DNA of 64,000 nt from Phymatolithon calcareum (Eukaryota; Rhodophyta; Florideophyceae; Hapalidiales): contig OZ345362.1 of the NCBI GenBank assembly GCA_977006965.1, forward strand, positions 1,302,001 to 1,366,000, written 5' to 3'. This document shows, in pieces, positions 43,766 to 54,592 of this stretch (position 1 is its first letter; every line of letters starts with the position of its first letter). The translations under genes and the position numbers were made by a program. The notes beneath the pieces are model-generated. The model ran no database searches. It saw only the letters and a program-made list of their open reading frames with translations, and was not told the DNA's origin.

Positions 43766-44204
43766 GCAGTCGATCTCACCGTTCCTATTCAATAGATAAA
43801 GATCAATTCTTTATAAAATTCATTCTATGCCGATACAATAGTCGAATCGATGTGCACTGTTCCCTCATTGTAGTGCATGCACTATCCGTGCCGTATCTGA
43901 AATATGTCTTCTTTAAAAGGGTAGATATCCCGGAATATGCACTTTGTCCGATTCTGTGTCGGTGCCAATCACCGCCGTCGACTCGACGACATAATGAATG
44001 TCGTGAACTGCAGTGTCGGCGCCGACGATACCGTCGGTGACCATCACAGATGCCGGTATGACGACTTATTTGTCGTCGGACACATGATGCATATGCCATG
44101 TGTCCCGTCGATGAAACGTGTGCCAACGTTAAAACTCACTAAGTCTTAAATTTACATCGGCACCGACGAAAAATTATGATTCCCTCGACTTTCAATTGAC
44201 TGCC
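43766..44204. other. Spacer
   Basis: Rich in GTCGG/CCGAC words (CGGTGCC, CGACGACA), but no gene, RNA or repeat could be defined. Confidence 0.35.
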
Positions 44205-45065
44205 TTATTCGTCGTCCCGGTAGGCCGAATGCTCCTCCAGTGAGGGGAATTTTCTCTTTTCTGGCGCACCCATGTTGATACCATTCCATCGTCTGATCTT
44301 CCGTTGCTGGATGTGGTGATCGGTGACGAGAATTTCAGTCAGCTGATCGGTGAATTCATGAAACTTGAGCCTTCTTGGTTCGAATCTTTGAGGTCGCATC
44401 ACGAGCTTTGCCAGTGAGCAATGAGAAGAGAACAGCGACTTTATGAGCTTTCAGAATGTTGTATGAGCCCATTTAGTCAAGAATCGGGTTGATCGTGTAG
44501 TTGAATCATTCGGTCTCATCGCCATTTGGTCGTTGTTCGGCAGGAAATATGGATTTGATTGCTCGAATGTACTTGTTCAGATCCATTTGGTACGCCTGTG
44601 GTTGAGTAGTTGTGGTTGGTTTATCCGGTGGTTCCTCCTCCTCTTCGCCAGAATCGTAAGCGTAATACCCGCTGATTGTTGTGATTTTCGCTTCTGTACG
44701 AGCTCGGGCGGCGTTCATAAAGCAAAACATAATCCGATGATGTATTTGCGCCAGAATGGGTGCCTGTTGCGGATTGTATCGCTTGACATGAAACATGATG
44801 CATTATCAGATCGCTCTCTGACGTTTGGGTATTGGCGGAAATCGAATTCAAGCATCATAGCGATTGGAACAGGAAGATGATCTGCAGTCTTTTCGTGTTC
44901 CAGGATTAAATTCTTGTAGTGGGCCATAACAACGGCGACGGGCCATGGTACGTAGAGATCCTTGTATCGATCGGGTCGGCGAAGAAAATCCCAAATTCGG
45001 TCGATAGCCTCTTGGCTGCTGTCACCCCCGCTTTCAGCATCAGTTTTCTCTTCCTTTGGTGCCAT
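44205..45065 (-). pseudogene. Gag-like gene remnant
   Basis: The ATG at 45065 opens 116 codons (WDFLRRPDRYKDLYVPWPVAVV...). Coding then continues in another frame (about 44796-44506) through an acidic, Pro/Thr-rich stretch to MDLNKYIRAIKSIFPAEQRPNGDETE. After two stops it goes on as KAHKVAVLFSLLTGKARDATSKI (about 44460-44400) and KFHEFTDQLTEILVTDHH. The phrase KVAVLFSLLTGKA is typical of capsid domains of LTR-retrotransposon Gag. No zinc knuckle or pol follows, so this is an isolated, broken gag piece. Assignment rests mainly on that one motif. Confidence 0.45.
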
Positions 45066-45246
45066 TGTTCACAAAGATCGTCAAACATTGAGCTCTAGGG
45101 ATAGGCACGGCGGTACCTCCTCACGAATACAAAGGGATTCCCAATGTAAAAACGGGGCAGTCCTGGCCGAAAACTTCGAACGAGAAATGATGCTCTCTTC
45201 TCTTACGATGAAATCAATGCGCGGTCGTTGCACTGTAGTGGATAGT

Positions 45247-45395
45247 CCTGATGATTGATTGGATAATGATGCGAGTGTTGATTAAGAAGATGAAATGATG
45301 ATGGTGCCCAAATGATGATAGTATGATAATGCCCAGATGATTATTGATACTTGATGAATTCTTGTTGATGATGGTTGATTGTTGATGGAATTGGT
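45247..45395. repeat. GATGAT/GTTGAT-rich low-complexity tract
   Basis: About 150 bp is dominated by TGATGATTGATTG-like words on the plus strand. It is degenerate, not a clean microsatellite. Confidence 0.7.
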
Positions 45396-45627
45396 TGGTA
45401 TCCTGTGGGAGACTATACCGACGATCCCGCTGAATGATGTCCTTGGAACAGTATGCCCTCCATCCCTTCGAACTGGAGGATGCGGGAAATGTCACTACTG
45501 TACTTGTCGATACGTACACGCGTATTGTGTATGCTGTATGAATACGTACTGAATGATCATTGGGGCATGTTTCGTTTCACTGCTATGGTCTCATATTTGG
45601 GTTGATTTTAGGTGTATGATTCGGACT

Positions 45628-45658
45628 GTTCGCGCCGGCGGTAACCGCCGACGCGAAC
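45628..45658. repeat. 31-bp GC-rich hairpin
   Basis: Arms GTTCGCGCCGGCGGT and ACCGCCGACGCGAAC flank one unpaired base, with a single mismatch. A second perfect hairpin (GCGATCAGC, 4-base loop) lies 150 bp on at 45806-45827. The spacing of two strong GC hairpins in otherwise plain DNA is unusual. Confidence 0.75.
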
Positions 45659-46866
45659 TCCTGTCTGCATTGTACTGCACTGTAGATAAACTCCAGCCGC
45701 TTCGCGCCTGGGGGGGATCAGAGGGATGTGGGAATAGGAGTAAACAACATTTTGTGTACTTCGCGCACGCGTGGTTCGCGTGCAACTCCCGCCAAACCCT
45801 CTGTCGCGATCAGCATCCGCTGATCGCAACACTACCAGCATCACCGCGCGACGTCCCGCGAGCAGTTCGTACGCGTTGTCCAAGCGCCGTCTCGGCACGG
45901 CGCATACGCGTGCAAGCGCTAAGTGCCCAACTGACGACAGTACTGTACCGCAATTCGAACCTTGGAAAAAGCGAAACCTCGTCGCATTAGCGAGATATCG
46001 CTGTCCACGCCAGGGAGCCCTATGATACGTACATCCGTAGAATGAATCCGTAGAATAATAAACATATGGTGTAATTTGAAATTTTCGAATTTATGACTAG
46101 TACCGCATTATTTCTGCAAGGCTCATACCTTGCCGCAACAATATTGTCACACCAATGAGGGGCATTCCTTCTGACCAATGACTGCTTTCATCATTACACA
46201 TGACACATTGTTTAATTTCATTGGTGTAAGTATTTGTAGGTTAGCTACAGTGCCAGACACAGAAATGCATGTCCATGGACAAGTTCTCCCTTGGGTGAAA
46301 GGAGGAGACACTAGGTGAAATTTTGACATACACGAACTTAGGTGAGGCATTGTGTCATGATTCTGAGCTTATCTTCGTCTAAGAACAAGGTAGACCAAAA
46401 GTAAATGATATGCGTGTCTGGCCTGGAAAGATCGAGTTCAAAAAAGCAGTTTCCATCTAGGAGTAATGCCTGCACTAAAACAACAATTTTAGGCCAAAAA
46501 CGGCACTTTTACGCAACTTACTCCAAGCATTTCATGCTAGCAGGATCTCAAGGTTCAAAAATTTCTAGAGTTCCCAGTACTATAAACGAAAAGGGGCTAC
46601 TCTGACCAGGTTTAATTTCAATAGATTGACCTCTGCGTGCGTGGTGCCTGCACTAAGATCGCTCTGGAAGGAGAAACTTACCCTAATCTTGCCGAGACAC
46701 TTAGCTTTCAACGGCAGTCTGAGTTACGAGCCTCCTTTCAGCTATGAAACCATTGATTTATATAGCTCGTATGATAGCGCGGAAGCAGCGAAGGGTGAGC
46801 ATTTCAACGTACAATATGATCTTTACACCACGCAATGCTTGATGATTCCAAGAAATCATTACGAAT

Positions 46867-47045
46867 GAAGAAAAAGGAGAGCAGAACCAGATGTGTTGTT
46901 TATCATAATACTGCATCAAAAATTGGAAAAAAGCGACATGTCGCCGTCTCCGACACATTCCTGAAAGCGTTATGAGTGAAGAAATAGGGCCAGAGCAGAA
47001 CGATGTTTTTTATTTATCAAATTACTTTATCAAAAATTGGAGATA
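46867..47045. repeat. Degenerate direct duplication, about 112 bp apart
   Basis: GAAGAAAAAGG...AGAGCAGAAC...TTATCA...CATCAAAAATTGGA at about 46867-46925 recurs at about 46978-47042 with substitutions. It is non-coding. Confidence 0.55.
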
Positions 47046-47753
47046 CAGCATTTCCCGCATGCTCCTGGTTGGGGAAGATCAAGGCGTCCGCCTTAGACTT
47101 CCTTGGCCATAGATGCTACCATGTAGAAGTTGAGGTGGTGTGTTGATAAGTGTTGCCTCCGGTCGAAGTGATCGGCCGGAGGGTTCAGGTTTATATAGGC
47201 CTCAAATATAGTGCGACACGTGTACAACTGGAGTGCAGGGTCTTCCTTGCACATGCCCAAAGGTAAATTCCCTCGGCATAGCCTAGCTTGTAATATCCTA
47301 CATTAAATTCCCTTCCTACAGCAGATGGCTCTTATGGTGCAGGTGCCGTACGCACTCGCACTGGCATGCGTCTCCAAGATTCGGCAAGAAGCTGTGGCAT
47401 TCCTTTTCGTGTAGCCCTGCACTCCCTTCCGTCCTCTCGCGCTGCTGCAAATTGACCGAGGGCCGCTTTCGGATGCACTTATTCGGCGTTGTTGGCGGAC
47501 AGCAGAAATGGGACGGGAGGAGGTACAGTGCTAGTTTCCACGGCATGCAGGACGGGTTCATCGCGTCTGAGAAATGGGTGCATATCATTGAGCCTGGAGA
47601 TCTACTTGGCGCGCATGAACGCTGTCTGAGCGTTGCAGATGCTCAGTTGCTGGAAGAGCATCAAGTTGGACTTCGAGCACGAAATGAAAGGCATTCCCTT
47701 CGCGCCTTCTTTTCAAAGCACTCGTGTCCGTCGTGGCCGACGTGCTCCGTAAT

Positions 47754-47784
47754 GCGCTTGCCTCTCGATTCGAGAGGCAAGCGC
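47754..47784. repeat. 31-bp perfect hairpin
   Basis: Arms GCGCTTGCCTCTCGA and its exact complement flank a single T. Perfect 15-bp arms with a 1-base loop suggest a recent event or a maintained cruciform site. Confidence 0.85.
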
Positions 47785-48966
47785 TTCACGGAAATATGGC
47801 GGATAGCCGGGGCGTACAGGGCCGCGAATGCAGAGTCTTGGTATTGAGTCTGGCGAAACGAGGTACCAAAGCTGTTGACATGATGGTTTTTTTAATTCTG
47901 GCCTTTGTCCAAATGTGAAGGAAATGGATGCTTGACTATGTCGCTGATATACGGTAGTTTGTTTTCACGCCTTCTGTAGCCCCTCGTGCTCGATCTCTCA
48001 CTTTCGTAACGTCTGCTACTCGCTATTACTCTTGATTTCACTCTCAATGCGATATACCAGCGCCGAGGCAACCTTCTTCAACCGCTTAATGCCCACCAGT
48101 GTAACCGCTTTATCACTTGGCATTCGGTCGCTTCTCGGCGCGCCCATGCGCAGCACCCTGGACTTAGTCCCCTCCGTTCTTGTTATATGAAAGAATGGTT
48201 TTTCAAATTGGTGACCGTGTACGCCATGTGGAAAGCATCGTAAAAGTCCCGTACGCTTTGTGCTCTTGTTGTCAGATTCTGCCATCCGTGCGACCACGAC
48301 GCCCCGATGCTACTCATTTTCCAGCGTCGTGTCCACGGAGACTGGCACGAATTTCTCTCGTGTGCGAGATATCATTCCCTGAGCAGTCCCTCCCTCCATG
48401 GTTTAGGTCCCATTTATTGCCACATCGTGGTCCGCTTGCCAACATAAATTTGGGAACGATTATACACCTGAATGTAGATCAACTAATAACGAGCGGATCA
48501 GAGCGTTTTGTTTAAAATTCTATATCACTCCTGCAAGTCGATGCGAAACGCGAAAAGCAGGCATAGATCTGATTCGAGAAATAGAACCAAAATGTCGGAA
48601 AATGTCGATCTCACCCAACTTAGACATTCTGTAACGGCAACGAATAATGTGCTGAAGTGAACCATTGGTCGATTCGTTTGAACAGCTTGCCTGGCCTATA
48701 CTCACCAAACTTCTGAGCTTCACTTCGATCTCTGTCTTACCTAATTTCACAAATTCATGAAGTACATCATGCGTTCTCATAGTTGCACGCTCTCAATGCC
48801 AAGCAGCACGGGATGTTTGCATTTTACTGGGACGTTTTTCTTATATTAAGGACAAGCGTGAAATCTTTCTCGACTACGGTCACCACTCATTCCAATCGGG
48901 TTCTGCAAAGTGTGGTTACGCACAGAAAACCACTCTTTCCAGATTCCGATTCGTACAACTTATGGG

Positions 48967-49267
48967 GTCCACCTGTGGTATAGTGGTAAAACTGCCTCCG
49001 CGCACCTGTGCGCATATTTCGGTATGATACAGGCAGGAATGTTGAGGTCGCCGGTTCGAGTCCTGTCACAAGCAAGAATTGAATTAACGTTCCGCAAAGG
49101 GCACACGGATGTCGCCGTGGAGTGGTGTGCAGCAGTACTAGCGCGAAGCAGATACGCGAGTACCAGGAATGGATCCATATTAGGAGCATTTAGAGGACCC
49201 CTAGATGTTGAATAATGTACACTTTTTGTAATTCGAATAACCTGCAATAAACAAACAAACAAACAAA
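48967..49267 (+). mobile_element. tRNA-derived SINE with AAAC tail
   Basis: The head contains an A-box-like GTGGTATAGTGGTAAAACTG (about 48975-48994) and a perfect B box GGTTCGAGTCC (about 49054-49064), the two internal RNA polymerase III promoter parts. The spacing is longer than in a normal tRNA. A tRNA-unrelated body follows and ends in GCAATAAACAAACAAACAAAC. CAACTTATGGG flanks both ends (48956-48966, 49268-49278), an 11-bp target duplication. Non-coding, mobilised by LINE machinery. The near-perfect duplication suggests a young insertion. Confidence 0.82.
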
Positions 49268-49278
49268 CAACTTATGGG

Positions 49279-50294
49279 ATATTTCGTGAGTGCGGGCTTT
49301 AATATAGTGGGACTAAGGAAATGAGTTTTTTCTTATGCCATGACCTGTTTATGGCTGCAAGTGCGCAAAAACTGATGCGAAATCTTAGCAGAAGTTTGAG
49401 CGAGCGTATACCCGTGGAAAGGAAAAGTGCTTTGATGACTCTATTGGGCAATGTTTCACTAGCGTGTTGTTCTGCTCCATAGTGCCTGGTGCAGGGCGCG
49501 GCTGTGCGTTATCAGTCACCACTTCTCCGCGGTCAGCAACCGCCCGCTCGGTGTTTCCTTAGAAGTCATCGTCAATGTCGCGGCAACATCGCAGGCGGTG
49601 CCAGAGTACCCAATCCGTAGATGTGATGACCGGGCTGCCGAAGTCGTTGCGTATGGGCAGCTTGAAGAGGCCCCCACTCTCCTCCCAACGTATACGGTTA
49701 CTCCAACTCAGAGAATAGTTGAGGCCATGGGCGCGGGTTCGATGCCCATCGCAGATACGAAGAACATCCAGACTGTAGATGCCGTGCACCAAGGCATCAG
49801 GAAGTCACTTCCCATCAACGGCCTGACTCTGCATCGTGGCGTACCTCCGCCAAAAAATGATCAACTCGAAGATTGCACATGTACTACCCCTATTAGTGCG
49901 CAGGCAAAGAACTCAACGGGAAAGCCCGCTCTACAGTTGAACGAGTAATCGCGGACACCTCTTCGGCGTGGGCTGCAACGATAAAGCCAGTGACATGGCG
50001 GTTCTTGTACTCCGAACGCCTTTCGCAGAAAGGGCGGCGGGTATCCCTGATGGAGAATTGGTCGTAGACAGGCATCGAAGAAAGTGAGAGAGAAGGAAGG
50101 CCCCAGATTTCCGTAGAGCAGAAGAAGGTGCCATCTTCTGCAGCAGCGTAAATACAGTGATTGAAGTCAGACTGGTCAACCGGCACTACTTACAAGTGAT
50201 TAAGCTATTAGAATAAAGTTACGAATTTTTTACTTTTGGTAAGAATTTAAAAACTATATTCTCTATTTTATAGAGAGAACGAGACGAGTCTGAA
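49279..50294. other. Spacer with a possible second tRNA-like sequence
   Basis: At 49730-49752 a T-arm-like structure (ATGGGC / GCCCAT stem around GGTTCGAT) contains a B-box match. It is preceded by CCAACTCAGAGAATAGTTGAGGCC, which loosely fits an A box. No target duplication or clear tail was found. The plus-strand frame 49598-49948 overlaps it and is unlikely to be a gene. Confidence 0.35.
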
Positions 50295-50485
50295 TATAAA
50301 ATAGGGAATTTACTAAAATGACCACCATGCATGGGTGTTGTTATGATTATAGCTTTGGTGTAATGCGGGGCAGCATAAAATTATGGGGTCCAGAAATATC
50401 ATCAGTTTATTCATCGGAGGGGGGCTGAGAGGGCCGCTGGGGCTCAACGGCTTCCTTGCAGGAGCGCTTATTATGGCCAGGTTTA

Positions 50486-50605
50486 GTGACCAACAGTCTC
50501 TTTAGTCCCACCTGGACAGGCCTTGCGCATGGGGTCGTAGTCTACCGTGCCATCGTCCTCATGTGCAAGGCCTGTCCAGGTGGGACTAAAGAGACTGTTG
50601 GTCAC
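50486..50605. repeat. 45-bp foldback with 30-base loop
   Basis: Arm 50486-50530 and arm 50561-50605 are complementary with one mismatch (GTGACCAACAGTCTCTTTAG... and its complement). The right arm is part of the LINE 3' coding end, so the left arm is an inverted duplicate of it, as produced by template switching. Confidence 0.85.
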
Positions 50606-50790
50606 TCAATTCTTCGCTGCAGTGGGCGTGCTTTATCAAGACGGCAGGCTATTGGTAGAGTAGGCCCTAAAGCGGTAGAGGAATTCTGTAGGGAGAACTC
50701 GCTTGAAGTACTCAAATTCGTGAACAATGAGGGGTTGCTTGACAACCCCAGATGTTAACTTTAGCTAACGTCTTCTGCAATAAAGAAGAA
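50552..50790 (+). pseudogene. LINE 3' end: zinc knuckle and tail
   Basis: The frame reads CKACPGGTKETVGHSILRCSGRALSRR: the CxxC...ETxxH...C knuckle at the C-terminus of many LINE ORF2 proteins, then about 40 residues to a stop at 50758. AATAAAGAAGAAGAAGAAC follows as a LINE-like tail. Only this 3' piece is present. Confidence 0.6.
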
Positions 50791-50959
50791 GAAGAACTTC
50801 GCTTTTTCCTTTTTAGGTATTCCACGACATGCATTCTCTCTTGCCCAGCTTGTCGCCGAGTTTTTAGCTTATAGCTCTACGTCATCTGTGAATAGAATTT
50901 CCAGGTAAGTTGCTAAGCGCGGTGACACTCCCACAGCTTTCAAGGCGAAGGTGTCTCTG

Positions 50960-51320
50960 AACATGTTTTAAAGATAGGGACTCAGGGGAGAGCCCTGGGG
51001 GACTCCGCGATCGATCAGGAGCCACTGGTTTTCCTCGTTTCCGGCTGTGGTGATCCACGACGGCTTAAGTAGGTACTGGAAAAGAGCACGAATATCAATT
51101 TCGGTCGTAAACGGCCTGTCCATTGTCGAAGACGGTAGCTTGAATCGGATGGTGTACCGGAAATTCGAAATCGGCAAGGTCGCCGAGCGGCTTTATTGGG
51201 ACAAAACTGTGGAAATGTGGGACATGGCGATCTTCGAACAAATTGTTCCGTTTCGTCCTAGGGCAGATCCGTTTTACAAACCGAATTAACTGTAAGTTCA
51301 AGACGTTGGCACCTGGGCAT
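50960..51320 (-). pseudogene. LINE reverse transcriptase fragment
   Basis: On the minus strand QWLLIDRGVPQGSPLSPYL at about 51030-50968 is the RT motif RGVPQGSPLSP. Upstream pieces in other frames (FRYTIRFKLPSS, FEFPVHHPIQATVFDNGQAVYDRN) belong to the same palm/finger region. It is broken by stops and flanked by unrelated DNA. It closely resembles the RT of the LINE at about 61.4 kb (WFLIDRGVPQGSPLSPSL), so both are likely one family. Confidence 0.65.
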
Positions 51321-51694
51321 GTATCGGTCTCAACGGACCTGAGTGATGGACCGTTTGCTGGATGCTGACAGAAAAGTACAGGATCATAACTACACCCATG
51401 CATGGTGGTCATTTTAGTAAATTCCCCTATAAAATAAACTCTAGAATAAACGTGGGAGCGGAAAATTAAAAATATCTCAACTTTCGGCTCTCGGAGCAAA
51501 TAGTTTTTCATTTTTGAAATTATTTCGCAGATTTTTAGATAGAAAGTATGGCGGAGGATAATTTTTACCGTGAAAACATTAGTAAAATTAATACCTTTCG
51601 CGATAAAGATGGTATTCAACCGGCTCCGAGCGGACTATATATGTTTTTTCGATCTCATTGCTATTATATAAATTAGAAATTAAATCGGAAAAGT

Positions 51695-54592
51695 TTCCAG
51701 GCGGTTGCGGGAAAATTCGAAAGTCTGAATTTTTTTGAAATCTGCACTCGCAGTATTGGCCGTACCCGAATTAATCAGAAAACGTCACGATGCACATTTG
51801 ATAAAAGTTGTAAAAACATTTCGTTGATAGCGATCTAATTCTTTTGATACGGCAGGTTTCTGAAAGGTGATGCTTATCATACTCGACACATTTGTCAAAT
51901 ATAATGGGTGATCATCACCCACCTCACTGCAGATCACATAATGTGATCCGCAATGCGGTGGGCCTGACCAATCAAAGATTTAGAGGTGACTGTCACCGGC
52001 TTAAGATTCGTTGTTTGCCTCAAAAACGTTTTGGTGCAGTTCCAATTGCAACTGCTGTGCAGTGCCTTATTACACTACGGATGTAAGTTCTATTTGTTTC
52101 TCAAAATGTCTTCAAAGACAACTTCAATGTGATCAGACAGGGTTTTTTGTCTGGGGAAGAACGTGTAGTAACACAAAAAGATAGAATGCTAACTCCCGGC
52201 CTACGAACCGACCGCGGAACAGCGCAAGTGCTCACCTACGACCGGTGACGCAGAATTTCCTTCCTTGAACTTTGTGTACGCAAACGTCTTTTTCTCCTTA
52301 CTTCGGTTTCTTCCACTGCTTGCTACTCAATGCCCGTGTATATAGGAATCTAATTAACCCCATATAGGACCACTGCCCCTGTGGCCCAGATACACATATA
52401 ATCCCCTTTGGTCCTATTAATGAGAAATCTCCCCGCTTGTGGTCCAGACTCATCATGAGCCTCGACCGAGGACCGCCGTGCACGTCAGCTGCACAGAGCG
52501 GACATACCCGTAATATTTCACATTCAACGAAGTTAGTTGCTTCGAATGTTCGAATGTTCGCTTTCCTTAAACTTCGCTTGCCGAATTCTCGCCAGTTCTA
52601 TAACTTTATGCGCAAATGGACTCGAATTATGGTAGCAATGACCAAGGTATTCAATTATTCGGTGCGATAAATAAGCTCGATCAATCGAACGGCAAGAATT
52701 GGCTGGGGGTTGCGGGAAAATTCGAACTATCGAATAATTTGGTACCATTGATGAACCAAAATTTTATGGCAAGTGTGCCAGTATTTGCGTTTGGGGCTCG
52801 CTCTTTGCATAATGATACCACAAATTTTTAGTCATCATCATTGCTTTGCATAATAAAGACATTTTTTCAAGCAGCAGTTCAGTCAGTTGCTTCAATTTGG
52901 ATGTATTGAAATGCACGCAAGCTGTAATTTAACACAGTGTCCTTTTTGGACAGAGAAATGATACGTATTTCCAGTCATATGCAGTGATGTTCCAACTTAG
53001 GAATGCGTCAGTGCATTCCGACATTCTATTGCACAATTGCTTCGTTGATAACCCACTGAATAGACTTAATCGTTCAATAGAGAAAAAATTCGCCAAACGT
53101 TCGGCGAACGTTCGGCTGTTTTGTAGCTGAATTTCTAATTTGTCAATTTTTAATGAGCTCCCGCTCGTGAGTTCGCGAGACAGCCGAACAGTTTACTGCG
53201 AAACTTTGTGACGCATAGCTTGTAGGACATACTACGTCACAGAGATCTGGAAAATGTTCATGCTTTCCATAAAAATTCGGTAGGTAAAATTTCGAAAAAT
53301 CGCTGAATTGCCGAACGTTCGGCAACTTGGACCAGCTAATTCTTGCCATTCGATTGACCGAGCTTATTTATCGCACCGAATAATTGAATACCTTGGTCAT
53401 TGCTACCATAATTCGAGTCCATTTGCGCATAAAGTTATAGAAGTGGCGAGAATTCGGCAAGCGAAGTTTAAAGAAAGCGAACATTCGAACATCCGAGACA
53501 ACTAACTTCGTTGAAGCTGCCTATGAAGACATTTCGAGCAACAAATAGAACTTACACCAGTAGTTCAATACGGCACTGCACAGCAGCTGCAATTGGAACT
53601 GCACCAAAACGTAATTGAGCCAAGCAACGAATTTTACGCTGGCTGTCACCTCTCAATCTTTGATTGGTCAGGCCCACTGCATTGCGGATCACATAATGTG
53701 ATCTGCTGTGAGGTGGGTGATGATCACCCATTATATTTAACAAATGTGTCAGGTAAGTTAGCATCACCTTTCAGAAACGGGCCGTACCAAAAGCAATATG
53801 TCGCTATCAACAAAATGTTTTTACAACTTTTATCAAATGCGCATCGTGAGGTTTTCTGATTAATTGGCCTATGGCCAATACTGCAGGTGCAGATTTCAAA
53901 AAAACCCAGACTTTCGAATTTTCCCACATCCCCCTGGTCAAAGTTGCCGAACGTTCGGCAATTCAGCGATTTTTCCAAATTTTAACTACCGAACGTTTGT
54001 AGAAAGCATGAACATTTTCCAGATCGCTGTGATTTAGTATGTTCTACAAGCTATGCGTGACAAAGATTCGCCGTAAACTGGGCGGCTGTCTCGCGAACTC
54101 ACGAGTGGGAGCTCATTAAAAATTTACAAATTAGAACTTCAGCAACGAAACAGCCGAACGTTCGCCGAACGTTTGCCCAATGTTCGCCGAACGTTTGGCG
54201 AATTTTTTTCTATTGAACGATTAAGTCTATTGAGTGTGTTAACAACAAAGCAATTGTGCAATGGAATGTCGGAATGCACTGACGCATGCCTAAGTTTGAA
54301 CATCACTGCATCTGACTGGAAATACGTATCATTTCTCTGTCCAAAAAGGGCACAGGGTTACAGTGCAGTACAGCTTGCGTGCATTTCAAACCGTCCGAAT
54401 TGAAGCAACTGACTAAACTGCTGCATCAAAAAATGTCTTTATCATGCAACGCAATGAAGAGGACTGAAAATTTGTGTTATCATTATGTAAAGAGCGAGCC
54501 CCAAACGCAAATACTGGCACACTTGCCATAAAATTTTTGTTCATCAATGGTACCAAATTATTCGATGTTCCGAATTTTCCCGCAACCCCCAG
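51695..54592. repeat. Inverted pair of a ~1.25-kb two-part repeat
   Basis: Part S (51700-52122 plus 52523-52703) recurs inverted at 53335-53935. Part Y (52704-53328) recurs inverted at about 53940-54590. Each part starts with a GGTTGCGGGAAAATTCGAA-like word. Order on the plus strand is S, Y, S-inverted, Y-inverted, so the copies interleave and do not mirror each other. Y carries 18-bp perfect palindromes TTGCCGAACGTTCGGCAA (53308-53325, 53945-53962) and clusters of CGAACGTTCGGC words. No protein is encoded. Confidence 0.7.
52128..52522 (+). repeat. Solo LTR, copy 2, with 5-bp target duplication
   Basis: The 395-bp unit starts TGTGATCAGACAGGG, ends ATTTCACA, and is flanked by TTCAA on both sides (52123-52127, 52523-52527). 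The unfilled site is seen in the inverted sister copy at about 53510. TG...CA ends and a 5-bp duplication define an LTR. A TATA-like GTATATAGG is at about 52337, with the GGACCACTGCCCCTGTGG dyad after it. Formed by LTR-LTR recombination. The relic at 10280-10664 is the same family. Confidence 0.85.

Larger units (their letters stand above)
45396..48955. other. Long stretch without a supported gene
   Basis: Frames at 45553-45990, 47452-47847, 48016-48297 and 48180-48515 show no domain or consistent signature. Structures noted are hairpins at 45628-45658, 45806-45827 (9-bp arms GCGATCAGC) and 47754-47784, and a degenerate duplication near 46867-47045. A minus-strand ATG at 48780 precedes donor-like GTAAGA and GTGAGT sites, but no convincing spliced frame results. 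Confidence 0.35.
50304..51427. mobile_element. TIR element (MULE-like duplication) holding LINE pieces
   Basis: Inverted ends share (G)GGGAATTTACTAAAATGACC and the following CACCATGCATGGGTGT, about 45 bp in all. TATAAAATA flanks both sides (50295-50303 and 51428-51436), 9 bp as in Mutator-type elements. Inside lie LINE-derived fragments in opposite orientations and a 45-bp foldback. They may have been captured by the element or landed in it later. Confidence 0.6.

Noticed and set aside
48520-48780. Spliced gene on the minus strand from ATG 48780
   Set aside because: Donor-like GTAAGA and GTGAGT and an acceptor TTACAG exist, but joining them gives a stop within a few codons.
48887-49262. Minus-strand frames across the SINE (for example TGLEPATSTFLP)
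   Set aside because: Complement of the tRNA-like B box region. SINE heads often give such frames.
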